DNA from: PALSA-1316 sp964499365
GTDB lineage: Bacteria; Nitrospirota; Thermodesulfovibrionia; Thermodesulfovibrionales; UBA6898
Assembly (NCBI GenBank): GCA_964499365.1
Contig: CAZCKU010000002.1
Coordinates: 1-64,000, forward strand
DNA: 64,000 nucleotides
Direction of reading: 5' to 3'
Of this stretch, positions 8,521 to 17,215 are shown piece after piece; position 1 is the first letter of the stretch; each line of letters begins with the position of its first letter. The position numbers and the translations under genes were made by a program. The notes under the pieces were generated by a model that searched no databases, had not been told where the DNA came from, and saw nothing but the letters and a program-made list of their open reading frames with translations.

Positions 8521-9042
8521 TTACGTTCTTTTCTTGAAAACTGAAATATACGGCAGGTTCCTGAATTTGTTGTCATAATCCAGCCCATAGCCGACCACGA
8601 ATTCATTCGGGATCTCGAACCCCACGTAATCGAGCGGGACATCAACCTCCCTCCGCTCTTTTTTGTCGAGGAACGTACAGATCCTGAGGCTCTCCGGCCC
8701 CTGCCGCAGGATGCGCTCCCGCAGGTAGTTCAGAGTCACTCCCGTATCAACAATGTCCTCGACGAGAAGTATGTTTCTGCCGGCAAGTTCTTCGCGGATG
8801 TCATAGTGGATTTTGACCTCGCCGGTGGATTCGTCCTTGAGATAGCTTGATGCGATCAGAAAATCGACCGACATCGGCGTCTGGATATACCGGACAAGGT
8901 CACTGAAAAAAATAAAAGCCCCTTTCAGAATGCCGACCGCAAGGAGGTTCTTTCCCTCGTAATCCGCGGAGATGAGCCCCGCCAGTTCACTGACACGCTT
9001 GTGAATCTGCTCAACCGTCAACAGTGGTTTTCCGACAACCAT
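8521..9042 (-). CDS. hpt: Hypoxanthine phosphoribosyltransferase
   Basis: Salvages hypoxanthine or guanine to IMP or GMP with PRPP. The 173-residue protein has the PRPP loop VEDIVDTGVTL, the early GILKGAFIFFSDL segment, and a C-terminal DYVGFEIPNEFVVGYGLDY segment, all typical of Hpt. It heads a minus-strand group with queD, pmbA and the zinc dehydrogenase. An AGGA-type site lies close before the ATG. Confidence 0.95.
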   Translation of the reverse strand: MVVGKPLLTVEQIHKRVSELAGLISADYEGKNLLAVGILKGAFIFFSDLVRYIQTPMSVDFLIASSYLKDESTGEVKIHYDIREELAGRNILLVEDIVDTGVTLNYLRERILRQGPESLRICTFLDKKERREVDVPLDYVGFEIPNEFVVGYGLDYDNKFRNLPYISVFKKRT

Positions 9043-9172
9043 CCTATTCCTCCCAAAAAGTAATCAATTATATTAACGTGATGCCCGATTTATCTCAAGT
9101 TCGCGGGGTGGGGACGGAATCCGCATATATCAGCAGTACAGACGGACACGGAACACCCGCGGCCTTCCCGCG

Positions 9173-10414
9173 TCAACGACTGTAGTTTACCCCTTGGCCA
9201 TCCCCCTCGATCCTGAACATCGGCTCATCCCCGATCATTTCGTTCAGGCGTTCAGCCGGCAGATGGTTATAGAATACGGGATGCAGGAGGTCCCCCGCAC
9301 CCCCCTCTCCGAGGATATATTTTTCCAATGCAGGATCCCTCTGCACGATCTCCGTTACCTTCAGTCCGCGGTATAGCCGTATATACGTGTTAATCCCGAC
9401 GCTGTCCGGCTGCAGCCGCCGGAAGAGATCGAGATAGAACTTCACCGTGTCATCCTGTTCATAGGGGAACCCGGTCAGAAAATCGATGACAATCCTGATG
9501 CCGTTCGAACGTGCGCTGAAGATGATCTTCTCGATGTCCCCCCAGTACAGGGGGCATTTCTTCCACGAATCTACCGTCAGGGTGATCAGGGAAACCCCGG
9601 TCTCGCGCATCAGCTGAAACATCTTCCGGTTATGGTTGGACGGCTTGAGGTAGAGCGTCCAGTCAAGACCGGGGCCCGCGTCCTTCAATGCCTTCAGGAA
9701 GTCCATCGCATAATCGAGATCTTCGTTGAATTCGGAATCGCACAGATGAAATCTGCGCAAACCTCCTGCAGTCATGCCGCATATCTCGGAGACAACGTCC
9801 GGAATCTTTCGGAAGGTTACCATGGTGTCAGCCTCGGTGCAGTAAATGCAGGAGGAACTGCACCCCTTGTGGGTCTCAAAGCCGGCTATGCCACCTTCCC
9901 GCTCATACCGCTGATAATCCACACCCGCCGGCCGCCGGGGACAGGAGACCTCGTGCGTGTGTCTTCTCCGGTATATGCTCCGGGTACCTTCCCCAGACAC
10001 CGCCGCGGTCAGTACGTCAGCGGCAATACCCTCTCCCGGACCGCAGACAGCACAATCCGCCCCGAGGTAGTCGAGAAGCCCCGCAGGATCTGCGGCAAGG
10101 GCAGCCCCCCCTATGACAACCCTCACCCCGTGCTTCTCCCTGATATGCGCCACCAGTCCACGGATGTCATCGAGAAAAAATTCGTTCCGGGGATACAGGA
10201 CGGTATCGATATTACGGACGGTCATCCCGACCGTCTCAGGCTGAAATAGGCGCATCTTCTCGTCCAGGGTCTTATAGGGCTCCTCGCAAAAACAGAGGTC
10301 CAGGATCTCGGCCTGATGCCCGGCCGCTGCAAGTTCGCCGGCAATATACTCGAGCCCGACAGGGGGCACCGGAGGTTGCCGGTAACGGTTCGGATTGACC
10401 AGCAATATCTTCAT
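9173..10414 (-). CDS. B12-binding domain/radical SAM protein
   Basis: A 413-residue radical SAM enzyme with an N-terminal cobalamin-binding-type Rossmann domain (LLVNPNRYRQPPVPPVGLEY onward, to about 150). The [4Fe-4S] triad CxxxCxxC is in KGCSSSCIYCTEAD near residue 185. The C-terminal half is the radical SAM barrel (LTLTVDSWKKCP, DFLTGFPYEQ). The reaction cannot be assigned; methyltransfer, cyclisation and tailoring enzymes all share this layout. A desulforedoxin-like microprotein gene lies 63 bp upstream on the same strand and might supply electrons, which is inference. Confidence 0.85.
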   Translation of the reverse strand: MKILLVNPNRYRQPPVPPVGLEYIAGELAAAGHQAEILDLCFCEEPYKTLDEKMRLFQPETVGMTVRNIDTVLYPRNEFFLDDIRGLVAHIREKHGVRVVIGGAALAADPAGLLDYLGADCAVCGPGEGIAADVLTAAVSGEGTRSIYRRRHTHEVSCPRRPAGVDYQRYEREGGIAGFETHKGCSSSCIYCTEADTMVTFRKIPDVVSEICGMTAGGLRRFHLCDSEFNEDLDYAMDFLKALKDAGPGLDWTLYLKPSNHNRKMFQLMRETGVSLITLTVDSWKKCPLYWGDIEKIIFSARSNGIRIVIDFLTGFPYEQDDTVKFYLDLFRRLQPDSVGINTYIRLYRGLKVTEIVQRDPALEKYILGEGGAGDLLHPVFYNHLPAERLNEMIGDEPMFRIEGDGQGVNYSR

Positions 10415-10477
10415 GAGAACACCGGCATCACCCTGAAGGACTGAATGATGTGACCAGGTCTAAGCTATTGACTTTAC

Positions 10478-10651
10478 TTATTTCTTTTTCCTCGCCGGCA
10501 CTTTTAATGCTTTACTTGAAGTCGTCTTTCCGGACGCCCTGTTCAACTCGTCTCCGCAGCAGAATACCGGCATAATATGCCCCATGCCGTCTTTGGCCAG
10601 ATAATGCTTCACGCCGCATTTTTTGCACGTAATCGCTTCTCCCTGTTTCAT
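10478..10651 (-). CDS. 57-aa desulforedoxin-like protein with CxxC...CC metal site
   Basis: A small ORF with a clear GGAGG site 6 bases before its ATG. It begins MKQGEAITCKKCG and carries Cys9, Cys12, Cys31 and Cys32, with CCGDEL after the second pair. Desulforedoxin has Cys9, Cys12, Cys28 and Cys29 followed by CCGEDM, so the two are alike in layout, although the loop here is three residues longer. A rubredoxin-type iron or a zinc site is likely. The C-terminus is Lys-rich (KVPARKKK). It lies upstream of the radical SAM gene on the same strand. Confidence 0.75.
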   Translation of the reverse strand: MKQGEAITCKKCGVKHYLAKDGMGHIMPVFCCGDELNRASGKTTSSKALKVPARKKK

Positions 10652-10922
10652 GAAACACCTCCGAAATTTGAAAGAATCACAGCTCTGCCCGGCTTCATCA
10701 CGTGCCTGAGCCGGGAAACCGGAGCCCCTGCAGCGCAGCGATGCACAGGCTGTCTTATTATAATATAAAAAAGCATCGGGCCTCCGCAGTCGTTGCAGCG
10801 ACCCGCTGTTGCCGACGGACTGTCCGCGTCACCGGTATGCCTTATGACAAATCTTCAAAATATGGTAGACTACCAACGCCACAACCGGCTGTTTCTGATA
10901 AATCGTTCTAAAGGGGTACGGT

Positions 10923-12659
10923 ATGTCCACGGTCAAGGGGATTCTGATTTACAACAGGAACGACGCAGAGCGGCAGCACCTCTGCTCGCTTCTGAAGAAC
11001 GGCAGCAGCGACAGCGGTATCTTCGCCACCGCTGACGCTCTGGAGGCCCTGCACACCCTCCAGAAAGAGGATATCCGCGTTGTCCTTGCCGGCAGCGATC
11101 TAACGGCGATGACCAGAGATGAATTCAGGGAGCTGGTCGAAAAGGTACGCCCGGGCGTGACCACCGTTTTTACGTCTCGTTTTTTCAATCGGGATAAAGA
11201 GTTTACGGTCGATATCGGAGAATTCCTGAACCTGGTCAGTGATCAGGTGAAAAGAGAAAATATCCTGAACAAGGAACTCTACGAGGTGAAGCAGTATGCT
11301 TACTCCATAGCCGACAGGCTCCTCCAGATCTTTGCGGTCAATGACCGCTATTTTTTCAACAACGACCATCTCGTTGCCGGTATGTCCCGCAAGATAGCCC
11401 TGAAGATGCAGCTCGATGACACCCTTGTGGAGGCCATCCCCATGGCGGCACTCCTGAGGGATATCGGCAGGGTCGTGATCCATCAGCAGATCCTGGAGGA
11501 GACCAAGAAGCTCAACCAGGTCGAACTGACGCCGATCAAGGCCCATCCGATCCATACCATGCAGATACTGCGGCGCGTGAGATTCCCGTGGAACCTCGAT
11601 TCGATCATCATCCAGCATCATGAACATTACGACGGCAGCGGCTATCCCATGGGACTGAAGGGGCGCGAGATCACCATCGGAGCGCGAATAATCGCCGTTG
11701 TCGATGCCTTCTATGCCATGACCACCGACAGACCTTACCGCAAGGCCCTACCCAAAGACCGGGCGATCACCGAAATGAAAAGGAACGCCGGCAGCCAGTT
11801 CGATCCCGAGGTGGTCGAGGTCTTTCTTTCGGTCGTCGGCGAGGAGGCTGCGGAACCGCGTTCAGAAAGCGCCCTGCTGATCTTCGAACGGGAAAACAAT
11901 ATCGCCGCAATGATCAAGCTGAGCAGCGCTGCAGCAGATACCGAGGTGGTCCATGCAACCAGCAGTATCGAGGCGATCAGCCGCATCAGACAGAAGGAGC
12001 CGAGACTCATCATCCTCGATACGGAGGCGCTTGAACCCGAAACCTTCATGAAGTTCTATCAGACGGCCCGGCAGACCGCACCCGCCTCCAGCAGATTTCT
12101 GATGATCACGTCCGGCCGCGAACCGGCCAGACGTTTTGGAGATGAGGTGGAGTACATAAGCAGACCTCTCAGCATTGAGCAGTTGACTATTGCGATCAGG
12201 AACCTTCTGCTCGGGACTGCGCCGGTCGCTGTTGCCGAGGAAGCCCACGGTTTGACCGGTACACTCGACGATTTCAACCTGATCGATATCATCCAGATTC
12301 TCAGCCTGGGCCTCAAGACTGCAAAGGTCGAGATTACGCGCGGCCGTGAGACCGGCATACTTTTTCTTTTGCGCGGCAAGATTGTATATGCATCGGCAGG
12401 GAGCTTCCGGGGACCTGAGGCCTTCTTTGAACTGATCCGGTGGAAGAGAGGGTTCTTTTATATCATGCACGGACAGGCTACCGACGAGATGAATGTAACC
12501 GTGGATACTATGCACCTCCTGATGGATGCCTGCTCCGTCATGGACGAGAAGACGTCAGCCCGGTCTGATAATGCAGAAAAAGGGAGCAGGACGGCAGGGC
12601 CGGTTACTGCACAGCCCGGTTCTCCAGGGCATCCGCAAGATAGGCGATCAGCTTCCTGA
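10923..12659 (+). CDS. Receiver-like/HD-GYP/PATAN signalling protein with altered HD motif
   Basis: A 578-residue cytoplasmic signalling protein. Residues 1-110 resemble a degenerate receiver domain. Residues 140-300 are an HD-GYP domain (c-di-GMP phosphodiesterase family) with HHEHYDGSGYP at 232-242 and the later RIIAVVDAFYAMTTDRPYR. Residues 315-430 form a second receiver-like fold, and 445-545 a PATAN/DUF4388-type domain (LTGTLDDFNLIDIIQIL). The canonical HD pair reads Arg179-Asp180 (ALLRDIGR) instead of HD, so catalysis may be lost or changed. The gene converges on obg with a 56-bp 3' overlap. Confidence 0.88.
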   Translation: MSTVKGILIYNRNDAERQHLCSLLKNGSSDSGIFATADALEALHTLQKEDIRVVLAGSDLTAMTRDEFRELVEKVRPGVTTVFTSRFFNRDKEFTVDIGEFLNLVSDQVKRENILNKELYEVKQYAYSIADRLLQIFAVNDRYFFNNDHLVAGMSRKIALKMQLDDTLVEAIPMAALLRDIGRVVIHQQILEETKKLNQVELTPIKAHPIHTMQILRRVRFPWNLDSIIIQHHEHYDGSGYPMGLKGREITIGARIIAVVDAFYAMTTDRPYRKALPKDRAITEMKRNAGSQFDPEVVEVFLSVVGEEAAEPRSESALLIFERENNIAAMIKLSSAAADTEVVHATSSIEAISRIRQKEPRLIILDTEALEPETFMKFYQTARQTAPASSRFLMITSGREPARRFGDEVEYISRPLSIEQLTIAIRNLLLGTAPVAVAEEAHGLTGTLDDFNLIDIIQILSLGLKTAKVEITRGRETGILFLLRGKIVYASAGSFRGPEAFFELIRWKRGFFYIMHGQATDEMNVTVDTMHLLMDACSVMDEKTSARSDNAEKGSRTAGPVTAQPGSPGHPQDRRSAS

Positions 12660-13614
12660 CGCCCGCTCCGGTTGCGGCTGACACCGTCAGAAAGTCCAGC
12701 CCCTTGTCGGCGCAGTATGTCTTGAGCCGTGACAGCCGTTCCCCGTCTCCGGCAATATCGGCCTTGGTCCCGACGACCGTCAGTGGTTTCTTCAGCAGTT
12801 CAGGGCTGTAGAGTTCGAGTTCACGGTTGATCATCTCAAGGTCTTCGACCGGATCACGTTCAGGCATTTCGGAGATATCAACCAGATGCAGCAGCCGCGA
12901 GGTACGCTCAACATGCCTGAGGAACTGGAAACCGAGGCCGGTACCCCTGTGTGCACCTTCAATAAGACCGGGAATATCGGCAACAACGAAGCTCTTCCGG
13001 TGTTCGGGCTTCACCACACCGAGGTTCGGCACCAGCGTGGTAAACGGGTAATCGGCGATCTTCGGACGTGCGGCCGAGATGACCGAGATCAGCGTTGACT
13101 TGCCTGCATTGGGCAGGCCGATCAGGCCGATATCCGCGATCAGTTTGAGTTCAAGGATGAGCGTGCGTTCCTCGCCCTCTTCACCGGGCTGCGCATACTG
13201 AGGTGCCTGCCTCACCGCTGTGGCAAAATGAGAATTCCCGAGACCGCCCCTGCCCCCCCTGGCAACAACCGCCGTTGCACCCTCGTGGTCAAGATCGAAG
13301 AGGATTTCCTCCGTGGATGCGTCCTTAATCAGCGTCCCGACAGGGACAGGAAGCAGAAGGTCTTCACCGTCTTTCCCGTGCATTTTCTGCTTCTGGCCGT
13401 GGGCGCCGCGCTCGGCACGGTATTCGCGCTTGTAGCGGAAATCCAGGAGCGTATTGAAATCATGGGAAGCGGTGAAGATGATATGACCGCCCCGGCCACC
13501 GTCGCCCCCGTCCGGTCCCCCGCGGGGCACAAACTTTTCCCTGCGGAAATGGACAGAACCCCGGCCACCGTCTCCGGCCTTCACATAGATTGATGCGTAG
13601 TCGACAAATTTCAT
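12604..13614 (-). CDS. obg: Obg family GTPase
   Basis: The essential ribosome-associated GTPase Obg/CgtA, involved in 50S assembly and stress control. It has the glycine-rich Obg fold (KAGDGGRGSVHFRREKFVPRGGPDGG), then the G domain with GLPNAGKSTL (G1), DIPGLIEGAH (G3) and GTKAD (G4). The ATG at 13614 is preferred to the upstream TTG at 13626 because family members begin MKFVD. The long hairpin between rpmA and obg ends just before this start. The order rplU-rpmA-obg is widely conserved. The 3' end overlaps the convergent HD-GYP gene. Confidence 0.96.
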   Translation of the reverse strand: MKFVDYASIYVKAGDGGRGSVHFRREKFVPRGGPDGGDGGRGGHIIFTASHDFNTLLDFRYKREYRAERGAHGQKQKMHGKDGEDLLLPVPVGTLIKDASTEEILFDLDHEGATAVVARGGRGGLGNSHFATAVRQAPQYAQPGEEGEERTLILELKLIADIGLIGLPNAGKSTLISVISAARPKIADYPFTTLVPNLGVVKPEHRKSFVVADIPGLIEGAHRGTGLGFQFLRHVERTSRLLHLVDISEMPERDPVEDLEMINRELELYSPELLKKPLTVVGTKADIAGDGERLSRLKTYCADKGLDFLTVSAATGAGVRKLIAYLADALENRAVQ

Positions 13615-13625
13615 GGATAGATCCA

Positions 13626-13668
13626 AAAAATAAAAAAGGCAGATAACCCATCTGCCTTTTTTATTTTT
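13626..13668 (-). terminator. Strong hairpin terminator or attenuator between rpmA and obg
   Basis: AAAAAAGGCAGAT (13632-13644) pairs perfectly with ATCTGCCTTTTTT (13650-13662) around a 5-nt loop, and flanking A/T pairs extend the stem to about 19 bp. On the minus strand GGCAGAT...ATCTGCC is followed by a T-run, a classical intrinsic terminator after rpmA. The T-run ends only about 12 bases before the obg start codon. Confidence 0.8.
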
Positions 13669-13691
13669 ATGAAAGTGGGGATGTTAGCCTG

Positions 13692-13955
13692 TTATGCCTG
13701 AACGGGCGGATATACGCTGATCTTCAGTCTGTCCCTGTCTTTTCTTTCAAAATTTACCACCCCGTCAACCAGGGCGAATAACGTGTCATCTGAACCCTTC
13801 CCGACATTGTTTCCGGGATGGAATTTGGTACCCCTCTGGCGAACGATTATGTTGCCCGCCCTTACCTTCTCACCGCCGAATTTCTTGACGCCGAGACGCT
13901 GCGCATTACTGTCGCGACCGTTCCGTGAACTGCCGACTCCTTTTTTATGTGCCAT
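13692..13955 (-). CDS. rpmA: 50S ribosomal protein L27
   Basis: An 87-residue bL27 protein that contacts tRNA ends at the peptidyl transferase centre. It begins MAHKKGVGSSRNGRDS and contains GGEKVRAGNIIVRQRG and FHPGNNVG, the family signatures. No N-terminal extension needing cleavage is present. It follows rplU by 4 bp. Confidence 0.98.
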   Translation of the reverse strand: MAHKKGVGSSRNGRDSNAQRLGVKKFGGEKVRAGNIIVRQRGTKFHPGNNVGKGSDDTLFALVDGVVNFERKDRDRLKISVYPPVQA

Positions 13956-13959
13956 TGCT

Positions 13960-14277
13960 CTATCCTCCGACGACTATTTCTTTGATCTTAAGCAGGGTGT
14001 ATGTCTGCTTATGCCCGTTGAGCTTGCGATACCCTTTTCTCGGCTTCTGCTTGTAGACGAGGACCTTCGGGTCCCTCTTGTTGCCGATCACCTCGGCGGT
14101 CACCGATGCCTTGTCGACATAGGGCTTGCCGATGACGACACCCGAATCCTGCGATACAAAAAGGACTTTATCGATGCTGATCTCCGAGCCGCTCTCGGAT
14201 GGCAGCTTCTGGACCTTTATCGTCTCCCCAGGAGTTACCCTGTGCTGCTGGCCCCCTGTTTCAATCACTGCGTACAT
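13960..14277 (-). CDS. rplU: 50S ribosomal protein L21
   Basis: A 105-residue bL21 protein that binds 23S rRNA. It starts MYAVIETGGQQHRV and contains KVLVYKQKPRKGYRKLNGHKQ, both family hallmarks. An AGGTGAAAG-type ribosome binding site lies upstream, and a promoter -10 is at 14307-14312. It heads rplU-rpmA(-obg). Confidence 0.98.
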   Translation of the reverse strand: MYAVIETGGQQHRVTPGETIKVQKLPSESGSEISIDKVLFVSQDSGVVIGKPYVDKASVTAEVIGNKRDPKVLVYKQKPRKGYRKLNGHKQTYTLLKIKEIVVGG

Positions 14278-14306
14278 AATCTTTCACCTCCGGACAAATT
14301 GTGACC

Positions 14307-14312
14307 ATTATA
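14307..14312 (-). promoter_or_regulatory. Probable -10 box of the rplU promoter
   Basis: On the minus strand TATAAT lies 30 bases before the rplU ATG. No convincing -35 is seen at 16-18 bp; a TTGCAC lies 23 bp upstream, which is too far. The region has no other function visible. Confidence 0.4.
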
Positions 14313-14376
14313 ATAACACATAAATAAAATTATTTGTGCAAAAACAACTGACTTCGCCGACAGCCTCAAACAAAAC

Positions 14377-15117
14377 TTATTCCTTCTTCCCGTGCAGGTC
14401 CCGCAGGAATTCATCCGCAGTCTTTACGGCAGCAAACTGTATTTCCTGCCTCAGGAGGCTGCAATTGTCGGCCTCGAGATCCTCGATCGTACGCTCGCGG
14501 CCGAAATCCTTCGAAAGATACAGGTGACTCATCTGCCAGAGCACCTCTCCCTGGCGGTCCTTCAGCGTCACCTCGGTCTTCGACAGAAAGCCATCGGCAA
14601 TCAGTCCCTTGTCAAGCCCCCGGTCGAGGACGACCCCTCCCCGGCTGAGATCGATGCTCCCGTAGGCCAGGCGCTTTACATGAAGCTCGATGACGGCCGA
14701 ACTGCCTGCAAAGTCCTCCGTCAGGGGCTCCCTCACGACCTCGATACCTGACGCCGACGGAAAGGCCGCAGCAATGCTCTCGGCGACCCTCTCCTGAACA
14801 AGCGTTCCAAAATCGGGAATGACCGACTGGGTCTCACTCCCCCTGCTTTTGCCGATCGCGTCACCCAGGACAAGAAGCGCCGAACCGCCCGGTGCGGCAA
14901 GAGTAACGAGGGCGAGAAGGTGGGTCTCGGTCCCTGACGACTTCATGATCCCGGGCGTTTCATTCCGCACGATCTTGAGAGGGCCGAGGGCGGAAAGATC
15001 AAGCCCGGCCGGGGCCGGACGGTATTTTGCTGAACATCCGGAGACGAACAGAAACACCAGAAGCAACAGCACAGCACCGCTGATGCGAAAGACAGGCGGA
15101 AGCGTCGGCTTATTCAT
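14377..15117 (-). CDS. Lipoprotein of unknown function
   Basis: About 246 residues. The N-terminus is a lipoprotein signal: basic start, hydrophobic stretch ISGAVLLLLVFLFV, then lipobox VSGC. The mature part has no domain I can name. It contains ETHLLALVTLAAPGGSALLVLGDAIGKS, which is mildly hydrophobic, and a conserved-looking TEVTLKDRQGEVLWQ strand. The ATG at 15117 (or the adjacent one at 15120) fits the GGAGG just upstream. A longer reading frame from 15318 runs through the glnA terminator and is rejected. Confidence 0.75.
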   Translation of the reverse strand: MNKPTLPPVFRISGAVLLLLVFLFVSGCSAKYRPAPAGLDLSALGPLKIVRNETPGIMKSSGTETHLLALVTLAAPGGSALLVLGDAIGKSRGSETQSVIPDFGTLVQERVAESIAAAFPSASGIEVVREPLTEDFAGSSAVIELHVKRLAYGSIDLSRGGVVLDRGLDKGLIADGFLSKTEVTLKDRQGEVLWQMSHLYLSKDFGRERTIEDLEADNCSLLRQEIQFAAVKTADEFLRDLHGKKE

Positions 15118-15273
15118 CATACCTCCCTGATTAATTCTGGGGCACAGGCTCTGCGCCTCTGTTCCCCGGCGATATGCTTCAGCATTGCACTCTATTATAA
15201 ACTCTTCGCGCCCAAAAGGCACGACGGGACGAAGATAGGGACCGGCTGGTGAAAGAGATCCGCCCGTGCGGGC

Positions 15274-15306
15274 AAAAAAAGAGGGAAGGCATTGCTGCCC
15301 TCCCTC
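15274..15306 (-). terminator. Intrinsic terminator after glnA
   Basis: On the minus strand GAGGGAGGGCA pairs with TGCCTTCCCTC (one mismatch) around a 4-nt loop, and seven T follow. It lies 35 bases beyond the glnA stop. Confidence 0.85.
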
Positions 15307-15341
15307 ACGTGCCTGCATAGAAGCACCTTGCTCCTGATTGT

Positions 15342-16754
15342 CTATATATCGTAGTACAGGAAGAACTCGTACGGGTGCGGCCTGAGTCTCAGCGCATCCA
15401 CTTCATTCTTTCTCTTGTAGCTGATCCAGGTATCGATCGCGTCCTGCGTAAACACATCGCCCTTCAGCAGGAACTCGTGGTCTGCCTCGAGCGCGTTCAG
15501 CGCCTCGTCGAGGCTGCCCGGCATGGTCGGCACCGAAGCCAGCTCTTCAGGTCCGAGATCGTAGATGTCCTTATCAAGCGGCTCTCCCGGATGGATCTTG
15601 TTCTCTATGCCGTCAAGCCCGGCCATCAGCATTGCGGAAAATGCCAGGTAGGTGTTGCAGGAGGGATCCGGGAACCTGACCTCAACCCTCTTGGCCTTGG
15701 GGTTTGCGGAATAGGTCGGTATTCTGATTGAGGCTGAACGGTTTCTTGCTGAATAGGCAAGGTTCACCGGTGCCTCAAATCCAGGGGTCAGCCTCTTGTA
15801 AGAATTCGTGGTCGGGTTTGTCAGAGCGGCAAGGGCATGGGCATGCTTCAGCACGCCGCCGATGTAGTAGAGGGCCATCTCGCTGAGGCCGGCATAGCCA
15901 TTGCCTGCAAAGAGGGGCTTGCCCTTCTTCCAGATGCTCTGGTGGACGTGCATACCTGAGCCGTTATCTCCAAAAAGCGGCTTCGGCATGAACGTGGCAG
16001 TCTTGCCGTTCCTGTTGGCAACATTCTTCACGATATACTTGAACAGCATGTTCTTGTCTGCCATCTTCACCAGCGAATCGAAGCGCATGTCGATCTCGGC
16101 CTGACCGGCAGTGGCGACTTCGTGGTGCTCGCGCTCGACATAGATGCCGCATTTGATCATCTCCATGACCATCTCGGTCCTGAGATTCACCTGGCTGTCG
16201 GTCGGCGGTACCGGGAAATAGCCTTCCTTATGCCGGGGCTTGTAGCCAAGGTTCGGGTTCTCATCGCGGCCTGAGTTCCAGATACCTTCCGATGACTCGA
16301 TGAAATAATATCCGCTGTGAGCGTTCTGGTCGAACTGGATGCCGTCGAAGATGAAGAACTCGGCTTCAGGACCGAAGTAGGCCGTATCACCGATTCCGGT
16401 CGACTTGAGGTAGTTCTCTGCCTTCTGGGCTATGAACCGCGGGTCTCTTGTATACTGCTCCTTGGTGATCGGGTCGACAATATTACAGATAAGGCTGATC
16501 GTCGGATACTCCATAAACGGGTCCATGAAGGCGGTCTCTGCATCAGGGATGATAAGCATATCCGAGGTGTTGATCGCCTGCCAGCCCCTGATGGAAGAGC
16601 CGTCAAACCCGAGACCCTCCTCGAACACCTCCTCCTTCAATTCTGCGATCGGTACTGCAAAATGCTGCCAGATTCCAGGATAGTCAAGGAACTTGAAATT
16701 AGCCATCACGGCCTTGTTCTCCTGTGCCAACTTAAGTACGTCCTTTGGTGTCAT
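15342..16754 (-). CDS. glnA: Glutamine synthetase, type I
   Basis: Makes glutamine from glutamate, ammonia and ATP, the main route of ammonia assimilation. The 470-residue length fits GSI. Signatures seen are GFDGSSIRGW, GSGMHVHQS, NPTTNSYKRLTPG and RNRSASIRIP. A Tyr in the C-terminal DIYDLGPEE matches the adenylylation site of GSI-beta, so control by GlnE is possible. The ATG at 16754 has AGGAGGAGC upstream; the longer frame to 16829 is not needed. It lies 91 bp downstream of glnB and ends at an intrinsic terminator. Confidence 0.97.
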   Translation of the reverse strand: MTPKDVLKLAQENKAVMANFKFLDYPGIWQHFAVPIAELKEEVFEEGLGFDGSSIRGWQAINTSDMLIIPDAETAFMDPFMEYPTISLICNIVDPITKEQYTRDPRFIAQKAENYLKSTGIGDTAYFGPEAEFFIFDGIQFDQNAHSGYYFIESSEGIWNSGRDENPNLGYKPRHKEGYFPVPPTDSQVNLRTEMVMEMIKCGIYVEREHHEVATAGQAEIDMRFDSLVKMADKNMLFKYIVKNVANRNGKTATFMPKPLFGDNGSGMHVHQSIWKKGKPLFAGNGYAGLSEMALYYIGGVLKHAHALAALTNPTTNSYKRLTPGFEAPVNLAYSARNRSASIRIPTYSANPKAKRVEVRFPDPSCNTYLAFSAMLMAGLDGIENKIHPGEPLDKDIYDLGPEELASVPTMPGSLDEALNALEADHEFLLKGDVFTQDAIDTWISYKRKNEVDALRLRPHPYEFFLYYDI

Positions 16755-16845
16755 TGCTCCTCCTAAAAAAGAAATTTGTTTTTGTGAACGGATACCGGCG
16801 ATGCTGCCCTGCGGAACGCAGCCGGCCAATCGTCATTTCCTGCTA

Positions 16846-17184
16846 TTATACTGCTGTTTCTCCTCTTTCGCCTGTTCTGATCCTGACGACTTCATCGACC
16901 GAATAGACGAAGAGTTTGCCATCGCCGATCTTGCCGGTCCTGGCGACCTGCGCGATCGTGCTGACCGCCTTTTCAGCGAGAGCGTCGGCAATAACAATCT
17001 CGACTTTAATCTTCGGGATGAAATCAACAACGTACTCGGCCCCGCGGTACAGTTCCGTGTGTCCCTTCTGTCGCCCGAAACCCTTCACCTCGGTGACTGT
17101 CATGCCCTGGATGCCGATCTCATTAAGCGCATCCTTCACCTCATCGAGTTTAAAGGGCTTAATGATCGCCTCTATCTTTTTCAT
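16846..17184 (-). CDS. glnB: Nitrogen regulatory protein P-II
   Basis: A 112-residue PII signal protein that senses ATP/ADP and 2-oxoglutarate. The T-loop carries Tyr51 (LYRGAEYVVDF), the uridylylation site. The PROSITE-type C-terminal segment GKIGDGKLFVYSVDEVVRIRTGE is present. AGGAGGTGAGAT precedes the ATG. Its place directly upstream of glnA is classical. Confidence 0.97.
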   Translation of the reverse strand: MKKIEAIIKPFKLDEVKDALNEIGIQGMTVTEVKGFGRQKGHTELYRGAEYVVDFIPKIKVEIVIADALAEKAVSTIAQVARTGKIGDGKLFVYSVDEVVRIRTGERGETAV

Positions 17185-17215
17185 ATCTCACCTCCTGTCG
17201 CATCTGCAATAAGAT

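Noticed and set aside
10652..10922. Possible c-di-GMP riboswitch ahead of the HD-GYP gene
   Set aside because: The 271-bp leader has a TATAAT at about 10756 and some hairpins but lacks the conserved core of known c-di-GMP riboswitches. Nothing else definite was seen there.
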